From CBDBBY01 sp965203795 (GTDB taxonomy: Bacteria > Pseudomonadota > Alphaproteobacteria > Rhodobacterales > Rhodobacteraceae), in the NCBI GenBank assembly GCA_965203795.1, contig OZ241915.1, positions 3,844,001-3,908,000 of the forward strand: a DNA stretch of 64,000 nucleotides. The letters are read 5' to 3'. A program made the position numbers and the translations under genes. Shown in pieces: positions 9,005 through 19,205 of this stretch (position 1 is the stretch's first letter; each line of letters begins with the position of its first letter). The notes beneath the pieces are model-generated. The model ran no database searches and was not told the DNA's origin. It saw only the letters and a program-made list of their open reading frames with translations.

Positions 9005-9497
9005 TGCGAACTCCGTTCTTTGCCAGGTTTGCCCGGGATCCGGGAAGGGCCGACCCCGTCGGCCATTGCACGATCCCGGTACTGGGTTCGAACGCCGCGG
9101 CGTCCATTCTGCAGACGGGCGAAGCGCGCCGTGATGAGCGTTCGCCGCGGCCTCCCAGCCAGCTCTATACTTTGCCGAACTCTTCAACCCTTCCAATGGC
9201 GGAAACATCGGGTGGTACGGTTCGAGCCGTCGGGATCGCAAAACGGCATTGCTCTGCATGCAACAATGGCGATCGGATTGTGTTCAACAGCGCCGTTGTC
9301 AACGGATTTGTTGTCAACAAAGCCATTGAAGAAGAGTGTAGCGCGGCACTGCCGGGCGAAGGTCACGAATTTACGCGGATGACGCAGGATGCGGGCAGCG
9401 CGGAAAGGCTCAGGATGAGCTTCCTGCAATTTGGCAGGGCCAAAATTTCAAACTTTGATATCGAAAGAGCAAGACATCAAGCGGCGTTTGGCAACGA
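9005..9497. other. Intergenic stretch without a recognisable gene
   Basis: About 490 bp between the YwgA-like gene and the DUF3500 start. I see no conserved reading frame. A short direct repeat (TTGTCAACGGA / TTGTCAACAAA, near 9296-9320) is present. It probably holds the DUF3500 promoter. Confidence 0.3.
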
Positions 9498-10013
9498 TCA
9501 AACGTTGTGAGGAAGCGGGATCGGCACGCTTATGCGTTTAAGCTCGGAAAGCAATTCCATTGCCTGTTTTAATCGCCCGGATTGGCTTTTCTCAGGCTTT
9601 CGTATCACTGTTTCAAACCAAGGGTCGTCGTAGTTCGCGCGGGACAGAAAGACCGCTGTTGCAGCTAACTCCAAAGCTATAGCGTCAGAATCTTTTGCCC
9701 GGCAGGCAAGTTCGCGCCGACTAGGCGATACACGACTATCAGGTTGGACATTAACCGAGTATATCGAGTAGATGCCTCCCCATGCCGCGTGCCTCTCGAC
9801 TTCTTTAATGTGCCCCATAAGAACACCCATCATTGCCGAATCCGCCACCTCTTCACTGAATGGACCATAGTGCTTGTATATGAATTCGAATCCATCGCCA
9901 AGACCGACAACCTCAAGCAGGTATGCGATCTTCTGGAGTCGGGTTCGGCCAATTATCTCGCCTCCTGCATCACGAACAATGGCCACGATCAGCTCGGGTC
10001 TTATCAGCGACAT
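9498..10013 (-). CDS. YwgA-like protein paired with an HD hydrolase
   Basis: A 171-residue soluble protein. The first third, GRTRLQKIAYLLEVVGLG followed by YKHYGPFSEEVADSAMMGVL, is the pattern of YwgA-type proteins, a small winged-helix-like family related in look to Panacea antitoxins. In Bacillus ywgA sits beside the HD hydrolase gene ywfO, and here too the start overlaps the end of an HD gene by 10 bp, so the two form an operon and probably act together. The function of the pair is unknown to me. Base composition is AT-richer than the flanking metabolic genes, suggesting an acquired module. The gene itself is intact, but its upstream partner is disrupted. Confidence 0.55.
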   Translation of the reverse strand: MSLIRPELIVAIVRDAGGEIIGRTRLQKIAYLLEVVGLGDGFEFIYKHYGPFSEEVADSAMMGVLMGHIKEVERHAAWGGIYSIYSVNVQPDSRVSPSRRELACRAKDSDAIALELAATAVFLSRANYDDPWFETVIRKPEKSQSGRLKQAMELLSELKRISVPIPLPHNV

Positions 10014-10610
10014 TTGGCAACCTCCTCATTTACAATTGCAAGGATAGCTCCTTTGAGTTCAGGATATTCCGGGTCGAAGTAAGCACGGGCAAGTTTGAAG
10101 TCTCGAAGTGCTGCAACGACTTTAGAGCGTTGTTTCAAGTCAATCGGATTTCCACCCCCCGTTCGGATGTTGATTCGTTCAACGGGACCGCGTGAGCCGC
10201 CACCCGTCTTGTATGGCGACCTGCTCGCCTTGTCCATTAGGATTGCCGGGATTCCATTTGCCGTCATCTTCTCTTCCCTCAACTGACCTAGCTTATGGAG
10301 AATTGTTTCGCAGCATTTGTCAATTTGCTCAATGTGTTTTGTATCTGCAACATTCTCAGGGTCTATCTGGTGATGAACCAAGGTCCGAATATCAATGCAC
10401 TTGAATAACTTCCTATCTTGTAGACGCCCGGCGAACGATCTGATCAACTGGTCGTTCGATTCACGCAGCTGCGAAAGCGCGCCCCAAAATATGGTATCAT
10501 CCAGCTTCATCATCGTGTCGATATCATCAGGCAAGCTAGCGAACTGTACAAGCGGGTGAGTGTTCTCAAGGCCCACCGCACTACGGCTCCCGTTCTGAAC
10601 AAGTTTAACT

Positions 10611-12402
10611 AGTGTTTGGCAGAAAACCCGCAACGCGTTGAATTTCTGTTTTTAATCCGTGTTTTTGCTTGCGAAGATTCCCGCGATTCGGCATGATCCG
10701 CCCGAATTCGCCGCGATATCGGCGTTTTTCCTGGAATCTTCGGAGGCGATTTGCATGCGGAAGGTTGTTGAGGAGCGGTCCTGGCTGGGCTCGGTCGACA
10801 TCGGATCGATCGAGCTGAACGTGAAATCCCGGGACGACATCCCGGCGATCCTTATCGGGCTCCAGGCGATCTGGAACGACAAGGCGGCGCGGGAGGAGCT
10901 GTTCCGGCTGCTGGACGCGCACGTCCTTCCGGACCGCCGCCGGGACACGGGCCGCCCGGGGATGCACCTTTGGCGGATCCTGGTGATGGGCGTGCTGAAG
11001 CAAGGTTTGAACTGCGACTACGACCGCCTTCAGGAGCTGGCGAACGAGCATGGGAAGATCCAGGCCTTCCTGGGCCACAGCGACTGGTTCGAGCCGGGCT
11101 TCTACGAGCTTCAGAACATCAGGGACAATGTCGAGCTTCTGACGCCGGAGCTTCTTCGGGAGGTGAACCGTCTGGTCGTGTCGACGGGGCACAAGGTCGC
11201 GGGAAAAAAGCCTGGCGCAGCGTTGGTCGGGCGCTGTGACTCGTTCGTGGCGGAGACGGACGTCCGCCATCCGACCGACTTCGGCCTGCTTCGGGATTCG
11301 GTCCGCTGCCTCGTGCGGGCGGCGTCGCGGGCCTGCGGCGCCTCGGGCGTCGGCGGCTGGCGGCAGCGCGACCACCACCTGGACGCGGCGGGGAAGCTGT
11401 ACCGGAGGGTGAACACGGCGCCCCGGTGGAGCACCCGGCCGGATGAGGTCCTGGGGTTCCTGGTCAAGTCGCTGGAGCTGGCCGCGAAGGCGAAGGGCTC
11501 GCTCGGGCCGCTCCGGGCGGCGGGCTGCCCGAAGCGCACCCTGGCGGAAATCCGGAGGCTGATCGGCCATGTGCCGAGATTGGCGTTCCAGATCGCCCGC
11601 CGGGTGCTGAAGGAGGAGGCGGTCCCGCACGGGGAGAAGCTGTTCTCGATCTTCGAGGAGCACACCCGGTGGATCGCCAAGGGCAAGGCCGGCAAGCCCG
11701 TCGAGCTCGGGGTTCCGGTGTGCATCGTCGAGGACGGCGGCGGGTTCATCCTCGACCACGAGATCATGTGGACGGGCGGCGACACGCATGTCGCGGTCCC
11801 GCTGGTCGGGAGATGCCTGGAGGCGTTCCCGGACCTGCGGGCCTGCAGCTTCGACCGCGGCTTCCATAGCCCGGAGAACCGCCGGAAGCTCGACGCGATG
11901 CTGGAAGTGAACGCCCTTCCGAAGAAGGGCCGGCTGTCCGCCGCCGACCGGGTCCGCGAGGCCGACCCGGACTTCGCGGCGGCGCGGCGCAGGCATCCGG
12001 GCGTGGAGTCGGCGATCAACGGCCTGGAGCACCGCGGCCTCGGCCGGGTGCGGCTGCGCGGGCGGGACCGGTTCGAGCTGGCGGTCGGCCTCTCCGTCCT
12101 CGCCGCCAACATCCACCGGCTCGGGCGGGTCCTGCGCGACCGCGAGCGGCTGCGGCCGGAACGGCGCAAACGCGCCGCCTGAGCGGCGCCCTCCCCGAAA
12201 TCCCGGCGGGCCGCAGGGCGGCAGGCGGCGGAGCCCGCGCCGGACCCCCGGAAAACCGTCGCCGACGCCGAGAATCCGGCCTCCCGAGCCGGATTCGCTC
12301 CGTCCCGGCTCGAAACGCGCCGCGCCGGGTCCCGTCGAGGCCATTGCGCCCGACCGAAATCCGGCCGTACAGCGAAAAACGACGGGTTCTCTGCCAGACA
12401 CT
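10611..12402 (+). mobile_element. ISNCY-family insertion sequence
   Basis: Terminal inverted repeats AGTGTTTGGCAGAAAACCC (left) and GGGTTCTCTGCCAGACACT (right) match at all but two positions when reversed. AACT flanks both ends (10607-10610 and 12403-12406) as the target duplication. Length 1792 bp with one transposase gene. A decayed relative of its transposase lies at 37.7 kb. Confidence 0.85.
10755..12182 (+). CDS. ISNCY-family transposase
   Basis: A 475-residue transposase from ATG 10755; the frame is open further upstream but MRKVVEERSWLG is the family-like start. Diagnostic N-terminal block: SRDDIPAILIGLQAI, then RPGMHLWRILVMGVLKQGLN and YDRLQELANEHGKIQAFLGH, as in ISNCY (ISDol1-type) enzymes. 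Candidate catalytic acidic residues are in RCDSFVAETDVRHP, CSFDRGFHSPENRRKL and GVESAINGLEHRGL. The frame is intact from start to stop, so the element may still be active. Confidence 0.8.
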   Translation: MRKVVEERSWLGSVDIGSIELNVKSRDDIPAILIGLQAIWNDKAAREELFRLLDAHVLPDRRRDTGRPGMHLWRILVMGVLKQGLNCDYDRLQELANEHGKIQAFLGHSDWFEPGFYELQNIRDNVELLTPELLREVNRLVVSTGHKVAGKKPGAALVGRCDSFVAETDVRHPTDFGLLRDSVRCLVRAASRACGASGVGGWRQRDHHLDAAGKLYRRVNTAPRWSTRPDEVLGFLVKSLELAAKAKGSLGPLRAAGCPKRTLAEIRRLIGHVPRLAFQIARRVLKEEAVPHGEKLFSIFEEHTRWIAKGKAGKPVELGVPVCIVEDGGGFILDHEIMWTGGDTHVAVPLVGRCLEAFPDLRACSFDRGFHSPENRRKLDAMLEVNALPKKGRLSAADRVREADPDFAAARRRHPGVESAINGLEHRGLGRVRLRGRDRFELAVGLSVLAANIHRLGRVLRDRERLRPERRKRAA

Positions 12403-13254
12403 AACTAAGCGAACAAGCAATTCAGCGAAGAGCTTCTCGGCCCCTCTAGTCGTTTTGTGGAAATAAACTGCTGGATAAAGCTGGAAATTGCCGAGGACAT
12501 AAGTCTCTGCAGCGGGGATCGCTTTCGGGCCAATCACGAATGTGGGAACATCAGCAAATTTCTTATCGTCCACACCTACCGAAACGTTGGCGATTTCCAA
12601 GTTAGCAAGCAACCATTTTATGTCAATTGCAGATTGCTGGGTGCCCGTCATTAATCGGTCTCGACGCATATAATCTAGTCTGTCAGCATCAAATTGGCTA
12701 GATACGACGGCGTTGTATACCGTCTGCTCTCCGTCCCTCTTTATCATGTGAGCAACATCGTTCGCGAAACCACTCCCAAGCCTACGCAGGATCTCAGCAA
12801 TTTCACTTTCTCTGATCAACTGATCACTCATCTGCTCATGATCGGCTAGTTTGATACCAAGCTTTTTCCCGACAGACTCAAATGCGTGACTAAACGGACC
12901 ATGACCAACGTCGTGGACTAAAGCCGCTGCAAGAGCGATTTGCTCTTGAGCCTGCATCCGGTTTTCGCCGGTCCATTCGCGGACGATACCCATCAGTTCT
13001 CTAGCGGTGTGAAAAACCCCGATGCTGTGAGCGAAACGCGTATGTGTGGCTCCCGGATAGACCAATTCGGAAAATCCAAGTTGCTTGATTCTTCGCAGCC
13101 GTTGAAATGGTCGACTACACAAAACATCCCAGAGCTCACGCTCCAGCTGTTGGCCTGTATCGAATACGATTAGGTTGTGCACAGGATCGCGAACGCGCTG
13201 ATGTACCGAATTGTGAGAAGGCATATTTAGCTAAGTCTGCGCAAGCGGGCGTTG

Positions 13255-13640
13255 ATTGCGAGCGATGGGGAAGGGGACGAATTCCGGCGACTTCGCCAGC
13301 CCACCGGAACGCCAATTCGACGGGATTGCAGTTCGAACAATTGCACCGGAAGCCGTGCAGGATGCAGAGGGCCTAGTGCCGACGGTTCGCGAACACGCGG
13401 AGGATTCATTCCGGTGCTTCGAATGCTGTTTGCAGCGAGTTCGGCAGCTCTTTGTATCCAAGTAGGCCGTCGGTCGTGGTCCAAGTCCCTGGAGCGACTT
13501 CATCGGCCGCAAACCGGTACAGGGCTGCGACGGAATGGTCTTGAATCGTCTGCTGCATGGTCCGTCCCGGCGTGGTACGGGAACCGCGGCCGAGGGGCTT
13601 CGGATCCGAGCCTGAGCTGGTGCTTCATACAGGCCGTGCG
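13255..13640 (-). pseudogene. Decayed IS1595-family transposase fragment
   Basis: On the minus strand a frame reads DHSVAALYRFAADEVAPG, then TTTDGLLGYKELP, a stop, RVFANRRH, a stop, and later NPVELAFRWAGEVAG. This parallels the C-terminal half of the intact IS1595 transposase at 29.5 kb (SLRRFAESAVQPG, LRTDDWLGYAGIP, RAFSNLKRWAMG, AEFAFRWNRRR). Two stops and a missing N-terminus show it is dead. Boundaries are approximate. Confidence 0.45.
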
Positions 13641-13899
13641 GCTTGGAAACCGGTCCTTGAGTGCTTGGAGTGTCAGAGATTGCTGTCAAAAATAGCGATT
13701 CGCCATGCTCGAACAATATATAAACGGGCGGCGAACTACAAGCAAACCAATGCAAGATGCGGCCATGCCGGACCAAACGAGCCGAGCCCGCTCCGATGGT
13801 TCGACCGCGCAATCCGGCCGGGCCTGCTCCGAATCAATCAATGCCGGTTGTCATTGTTTCCGGCTCCGGCAACCGCTCGGCAGGACCTCGGGCTGCGTG
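13641..13899. other. Intergenic stretch, nothing recognised
   Basis: About 260 bp between the IS1595-like remnant and the first IS110 copy. No convincing reading frame, RNA gene or repeat was seen. Confidence 0.3.
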
Positions 13900-14209
13900 C
13901 CAGGGCTGTCGTGTGTGGACGCCCCCCTGAGACGCGGGATCATTCCTTCCACAGCCCCGGGCATTTGGTCAAGCGCTGTCGTGTGTCCGGCCTGTTCGAT
14001 GCGGCGCGTCGATGCTTGCCGCTGGCCTGCATGGAGATGCGCGGACCGGGTCCATATCGCTTTTTCGCGCTCCAAGGCGCCGCGAAAGCCCACTGGTTTC
14101 CCCGATCCCGTCTCGATGACTGTTTGCCCTTGCGCTGCTTCGGCTTCTCCCTCGTCCCCGGCGCGCCGCCCCGCCCGGATGTCCGGGCGGGGCGGAACCT
14201 CGGAGGAAC

Positions 14210-15763
14210 GGGGCTGTTGAAAAACCCCTCGTTCCGTGATTCTTGGAACATGATGCTGTTGCGGGAGCGGGGAGAGCCACGACATGCCGAGCGCAAGCCG
14301 CCGGCCCAGCTGGAGCTGTTCGTCGCGGGGTCGCTTGAGCAGCTGGTTCCGGACGACCACATCCTGGCGCGCGTCGACCGGGTTCCGGATCCCGCTGGCT
14401 GCACGACGAGGTCGCCGACTGCCATTGCGCCCACAGCGGGCGTCCGGGGATCGATCCGGAGATGGCCGTCCGCCTGATGCTGGCGGGCTTCCTGCTCGGC
14501 ATCGTGCACGACCGCCGCCTGATGCGGGAGGCGCAGGTGAACATCGCGATCCGCTGGTTCATCGGCTGCGGGCTGCACGAGCGGCTTCCGGACCATTCGA
14601 GCCCGGCGCGGATCCGGCAGCGCCGGGGCGATGCCCGGTTCCGGCGGATCTTCGAGCGCACGGCTTCGGCCTGCGTGGAGGCGGGGATCGCGCAGGGCGG
14701 GGCCGTGCATGTCGACGCGACGCTGGTCCGGGCCGATGCCGGCTGGGAAAGCATGGTCGACCGCCACGCCGGAGCGGTGGCGGCGGAGAACGGCGACGCG
14801 GAGGAGGATGCCGCCCCGCCTGGCGGCAAGCGCAAGAAAGTCAGCGTGACGGATCCCGACGCGAGCTTGGCGACCAGCTCCCGCGGCCGACGCCTGGAGC
14901 CATCCTGCAAGCAGCACACGGCGGTCGACGACGGGAGCGGCGTCGTTCCCGATGTCACGGCGGCCACCGGCGAAGTCAACGAGCGCAACGTGATTGAGGA
15001 TCAAGTCGACGAGGTCCGCAGGATATCCGGGAAGAAGATCGAGACTGCGGCCGCCGACGCGGGCTACGCCTACGGCAAGGTCTACGGCGGCCTCGAGCGG
15101 CGGGGGATCGATCCGGTGATCCCGGCGAAGCGGGAGCCGACCCGGAGCCGGGTGCCGGCGTGCCGGTTCCGCTACGACGAGAGGAACAATATCGTGAAGT
15201 GCCCTCGGGGCAAGGCGCTGCGCCCCGGACAGCCGTTCAAGGACGGGCAAATGCGGTTCCACGCCAGAACCAGGGACTGCGCGGGATGCCCGCCCGGGGG
15301 CGACTGCGTTCCCGGGAGCCGGAACCGGAAGACGGTGGTGATCAGCGCCGACCATCCGGCGCTGCTGCGCGCCCGGAGGCGACGCCTCCGATGGAGCGAA
15401 GAGGACCGGCGGCTCTACCGGCGCCACCGCTGGCGATCGGAAGGGTTCCACGGAGAGGCCAAGACCTGGCACGGGCTGGGCCGCGCCGTGCGGCGCGGCT
15501 TGGGCAACATGAGGATCCAGTCCTACCTGACCGCCGCCGCGATCAACCTGAAGCGGCTCGCGGCCGCTTTTTGCGCCCGATTCCCTGCCATCGGCACGGT
15601 TCAAATGCGCGGAACGCCCCTTTCCGCGCTCTTGGCGCGGCAGGCCGGGCCTGGCCGCCGCATGCCCGCCCGCGTTGCCCGGCTCCGCGCAGCAAGACCC
15701 CGCTCCGACCGGCACCGCGATACACCCCGGAACCTTCGGAAGGCCGCGTAGTTCAACAGCCCC
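14210..15763 (+). mobile_element. IS1182-family element inside IS110 copy A
   Basis: Ends are GGGGCTGTTGAA and its complement TTCAACAGCCCC. GGAAC is duplicated on both sides (14205-14209 and 15764-15768), and copy B shows the empty site with a single GGAAC. Length 1554 bp. The same insertion, at the same base and in the same orientation relative to the host element, is found in copy C. Confidence 0.8.
14284..15751 (+). pseudogene. IS1182-family transposase, frameshifted
   Basis: Compared with the intact 489-residue copy at 23050-24519, this gene has lost one base just after the ATG and one more near 14392 (GTTCTGGATCTCGGCTGG has become GTTCCGGATCCCGCTGG). The first 60 residues are therefore out of frame. 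From 14462 the frame is intact: HVDATLVRAD with the first catalytic Asp, ADAGYAYGKVYGGL with the second, and RRHRWRSEGFHGEAK with the Glu. An internal start could give a truncated protein without the N-terminal domain. Confidence 0.8.
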
Positions 15764-15808
15764 GGAACCCCTTCATTCCGTCGAGCCGGCCCGAGCCGCC
15801 GCGCCCTC

Positions 15809-16827
15809 TCAAGCGGCGGCTCGGGGCCGGCAGCACTCCTTGCTCATCGTCATGGCCCGGATGGTCCGGGCCGTCTTGTTCGCCAGGGCGACCGCCGCGA
15901 CCATCCTCGGCTTCCTCGCCAGCATTCCCTCCAGCCAGGGATCGTCCGTCCCCCGCCGCTCCGCCCAGCGGATGTTCGCGATCGCCCCCGACACCAGCAG
16001 CCGCCTGAGGTCGCGCTGCCCCATCTTCGAGACCCTTCCCAGCCGCGGCTTCCCTCCCGTCGAGTGCTGGCGGGGGACCAGCCCCAGCCACGCCGGGAAG
16101 TCGCGGCCGCGCCGGAACTCCTCCATCGGCGGCGCGAAGGCCAGGAACGCCATGGCGCTGATGGGGCCGACGCCCGGAATGCCCATCAGCCGCTTCGCAT
16201 CCCCGCTCTCCCGCGCCCGCCTGCGGATCTCCGCCGTCAGCTCCTTGGTCCGTCCGGTCAGGATCCCGATCTGGCCGAGCAGCAGCCCGCCCAGCTCCCG
16301 GACCGCATCCGGCAGCCCCGACTCCGGGTCCTCCAGCGCCGCGCCCAGCCGGGCCGCGTTCGCGATCCCCTGCGGCGGCGCCACGCCGTGCTCCCCGGAT
16401 GCCCCCGCAGCGCGTTGACCGTCTGCGTCCTCTGCCTCGCAAGCAGGTCCCGCGTCCGGAACAGCATCCCCTCCGCCTGCCGCTCCGCGCTCTTCACAGA
16501 CACGAACCGCATTGTCGGCCGCGACGCCGCCTCGCAGACGGCCTCCGCGTCCGCCGCGTCGTTCTTCTGCCGCTTCACGAACGGCTTCACATGCGCTGCC
16601 GGCACAAGGCGGACCTCGAACCCCATCGACCGCAGCTCCCGGCTCCAGTGGTGCGCGCCGCCGCAGGCCTCCATCGCCACCTTGCACGGCCCGCGCTTCG
16701 ACATCTCCTCAAGGAACCGGTCCCGCGACACCTTCATCCGGAACGCCGCCGACCCGTCCTCGCGGGCCCCGTGGAGCTGGAAGCTCCTCTTGCCAGGACC
16801 GACCCCGATCATGCCAGTCTTCTCCAT
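15809..16827 (-). pseudogene. IS110-family transposase, frameshifted and missing a catalytic Asp
   Basis: Relative to intact copies B and C, one base is missing near 16396, so GHLAEHGVVAPQG becomes GHPGSTAWRRRRG and the frame is lost at about residue 145. The first Asp of the DEDD nuclease site is also gone: MIGVDLGKRS reads MIGVGPGKRS. Several other substitutions are spread along the gene, making this the oldest of the three copies. It lies opposite to the IS1182 inserted in the same element. Confidence 0.85.
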
Positions 16828-16917
16828 TGTGGATGCCCCTTTCCCCTGTGGCGCGTTGGTTCCGCCATAATGGCGCCTTCCGGTGCCGCCGGAAGGGGCG
16901 TCCACTCCATCGCTTTT

Positions 16918-17915
16918 GGATGCTTATTGACAACCGGCACTTGACGAAGCCGCTTGCGCGGTCCCGTCCCGCCGCGGCTGCGATTGTTCCGCCCGCGCCG
17001 TCCGGACGGGGCTTCCGCAGGCGGATTCCCGCCATCAGCGTCTTCATGCGCCTCAGGTTGAGGGCCAGGCACACCAAGTCCCACTCCCCGCGCACCTTGG
17101 CCAGCCCCCGGACGCTGAACCGCCGGAACCCCATCGCCTCCTTGATCCAGCCGTTGGGCGCCTCGGACAGCCACTTGCGCCGAGCGTAGCGCTTCCGGCC
17201 CTCGGGCGTGGCGAGCTTCTCGGCCATCCGCCGCGTCGCCGGCTTGGACGCCGGGCGCTTGCGGACGGCCTCGCGCCCCTCGCGTCCGGTCGCGACTGCC
17301 CGTCGATGCCGCGCTCCTCCAGCTCGGCAAGGTCCCGCTCGTTGCAGAAGCCCGCGTCGGCGAGCACCTCCCCGGCCGCCTCTCCGCACGCCGCCTCCGC
17401 CTGGTCCACCAGGCCGAGCATTGCGCCCTGGTCGCTCGGGTTCGCGCGCACCTCTGTCGCGACGATCAGCTGGCCGTCGCCGGCGACCGCCACCCCCGCG
17501 TTGCAGCACTGCTGGAACCCTTCCGACGATGTCGGCATGATCCCGCTCTCAGGATCCGCGGAGTTGCATTGCGCCTTCCCGTCCGGCTCGCGGGGCGGCC
17601 CGCCCGCTTCGGCCTCCCGCTCCCGGGCCTCCAGACGCGCCTTGGCTGCCCTGATCGCCTCCAGCCGCTTCCGCCGATCCTCCGCGAGCCCCTCGGTCTC
17701 GTCGCCCCGGGCGTCGGCCCCGAAGCGGCCGTCCTCGTCGGCGTCCGCCGAACCCGCCCGGTCCAGAAGCTCCGAGATCTCCTCCTCAAGGCGCCGCTCT
17801 GCCTCCTTCATCCGGGCGTAGCTCATGGCCTTGCGCTTGCTTGCGTTCGCGCGGACCTTGGTGCCGTCCACCGAAAGCGTCCCGAACTTCGCCAGCCCTA
17901 AATCTGCCACTAGAC
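16918..17915 (-). pseudogene. Second IS1182/IS5-like transposase, truncated and frameshifted
   Basis: The minus strand reads FGTLSVDGTKVRANASKRKA (first Asp), an Arg/Glu-rich linker, then VRANPSDQGAMLGLVDQAE and VLADAGFCNERDLAEL (second Asp). After a one-base loss near 17300 the other frame continues VATGREGREAVRKRP ... NGWIKEAMGFRRFSVRGLAKVRGEWDLVCLALNLRRM. This is a DDE transposase different from the one in copies A and C. The N-terminus is missing at 17915, where it meets another IS fragment, and the 3' end abuts IS110 copy A. Confidence 0.7.
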
Positions 17916-17927
17916 AATGCCAAGACG

Positions 17928-18384
17928 TTTTCTGCGGCGCACGCTCCTAGGAGCCGCAATCGCAAGGCGGTGGTGATCAGCGTCGACTATCTGGCTCTGC
18001 CGCGCCCGGCGACGAAGTCTTCGATGGAGCGCAGAGGACCGATGGCTCTGCGAGCACTGGTGCTTGGAAGGGTTCCACGGAGAGGCCAGGACCTGGCACG
18101 GGCTGGGCCGCGCGCCGTGGCATCAGCAACATGAGGGTCCAGTCTTCCCCGGCGGCCGCCCGATCAACCTGAAGCGGCTCGCGGGCACTTTTTGCCCCCG
18201 ATTCCCCACCTCCGGCATGATTCAAATGCGCTGAACGCCCCTTCCCGCGTTCCTGGCGCGACTGGTCGACCCGGATCGCCGCAGGCGCGCCGGTTTCGCC
18301 TAACTCCGCGCAGCGGAACCCCAAGCCCGACCGGCACCGCGATCCATTCCCGAACCTTCGGAAAGCATGGTAGTTCAACGAACC
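17928..18384 (+). pseudogene. C-terminal fragment of an old IS1182-family transposase
   Basis: This stretch matches the last third of the IS1182 transposase gene (15305-15760) with many substitutions and small indels: SRNRKAVVISVDYLALPRP parallels SRNRKTVVISADHPALLRA, and the element end is still recognisable as GTAGTTCAAC at 18370. No full frame survives. It directly precedes a decayed copy of the IS110 non-coding end. Confidence 0.65.
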
Positions 18385-18610
18385 TAAGGGCAAACAGCCG
18401 TCGTGACGGGATCGGGCAAGCCAAGAGCTATTGCAGCGCCTCGGAGCGTGCAAGTGCGATATGGAACCCGATCCGCGCATCTCCATGCAGGCCAGCGACA
18501 AGCATCAATCCGCCGCATCAACAGGCCGGACACACGAAAGCGCTTGACCAAATGCCCGGGGCTGGACAAGGGATTATCCTCGCGTCTCCATGGGCGTCCA
18601 CACACAGTTG
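18385..18610 (-). repeat. Decayed copy of the IS110 non-coding end (copy D)
   Basis: About 230 bp matches, in reverse orientation and with many substitutions, the 310-bp non-coding sequence found at 13900-14209, 19206-19515 and 24594-24904, including GACGGGATCGGG, CGCGCATCTCCATGCAGGCCAG and GGACACACGA. No IS110 transposase is attached, so this is a remnant. Confidence 0.6.
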
Positions 18611-18615
18611 CTATG

Positions 18616-19125
18616 TCAGCAGTTGCCAGAGTCAAGAACCGCCTGCACCTGCTCTTGGTTCATCAAGCGGGAGTGTCCTTCTTGGGTGAAGCCGTTCCAC
18701 GTCGCGAGCATGTTCCTGTAGATGGGTCGCATTTGGCGGTGGGAATTGAAGTCAGGATTTCTCAGCGGCAGATCTTCCCAGCGCTTCAGACACTTTACGG
18801 TGTAGCTCGCGAAGGCCATGAACTCGGCTTCATCGTTTCCGTCGTAACCGCAGAACTTGCGTCGCCGATGGTTTTCGAAAACATCCGTCTCTAGTTCTCT
18901 AATTGAATTGTTGATATCGTCAAACATCTGCAAAGTGTTCCAGACTTCATTGCTATCGGCATCGGCCATCGTATTGGCATTGAATGGTAAATCGATGGCA
19001 GCCATGTAGCCACACTCAATAGCCTTCCGCTGGACAGCAAAACTTTTTGCATTGTCGGGATACAGTGCTTCGAGGATTTCGAGCTGGTTCGATAATATCC
19101 ACCGTTCGATTGGCGAGAGTTCCAT
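18616..19125 (-). CDS. YfbU-family protein
   Basis: A 169-residue protein starting MELSPIERWILSNQLEILEAL, the signature of the YfbU family (E. coli YfbU is 164 aa), a conserved helical cytoplasmic family of unknown function. The ATG at 19125 is chosen because the family begins there; the open frame upstream runs into IS110 sequence. The gene is AT-richer than its surroundings and sits between a decayed (18385-18610) and an intact (19206-) IS110 non-coding end in opposite orientation, so it is a passenger in the IS island. The reading frame is intact. No function can be inferred from context. Confidence 0.75.
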   Translation of the reverse strand: MELSPIERWILSNQLEILEALYPDNAKSFAVQRKAIECGYMAAIDLPFNANTMADADSNEVWNTLQMFDDINNSIRELETDVFENHRRRKFCGYDGNDEAEFMAFASYTVKCLKRWEDLPLRNPDFNSHRQMRPIYRNMLATWNGFTQEGHSRLMNQEQVQAVLDSGNC

Positions 19126-19205
19126 TGGCTTTGCCTTTTTTTGTGTACTCGCAGCCAATATAGTGAGTGCTCTCTTGAGTGTCAATGAGATGTCAGGGTT
19201 CGACC

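Larger units (their letters stand above)
10004..13224 (-). pseudogene. HD-domain nucleotide hydrolase (YwfO/SAMHD1-like), split by an IS
   Basis: Without the ISNCY element at 10611-12402 this is a 474-residue HD hydrolase. The N-terminal part shows VRDPVHNLIVFD, then FAHSIGVFHTAREL, the HD motif AAALVHDVGHGPFSHAFE, and SSQFDADRLDYMRRD, which together are typical of the dGTPase/YwfO/SAMHD1 family acting on nucleoside triphosphates or related substrates. The C-terminal part (10606 to 10004) is helical. Excision of the IS with one copy of the 4-bp duplication gives ELLVRLVKLVQNGSRS with no other damage, so the insertion is recent. The metal-binding domain remains upstream of the IS, so a truncated product is possible, but it would read into IS sequence. 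Operon partner: the YwgA-like gene. Confidence 0.8.
13900..16917 (-). mobile_element. IS110-family element, copy A, carrying an IS1182 insertion
   Basis: Reading on the minus strand, the element starts at AAAAGCGATGG (16917) and ends at the sequence complementary to CCAGGGCTGTCGTGTG (13900). The same two ends bound copy B (19206-20677) and copy C (21871-24904), and sequence beyond the ends differs between copies, so these are the element borders. Between the transposase stop and the outer end lies non-coding DNA of about 355 bp, here split by an IS1182-family element at 14210-15763. Confidence 0.65.

Noticed and set aside
13900..14209. The 310-bp IS110 end as a protein-coding gene
   Set aside because: Frames are open in both directions in young copies, but none survives in the decayed copy D and no product is recognisable.
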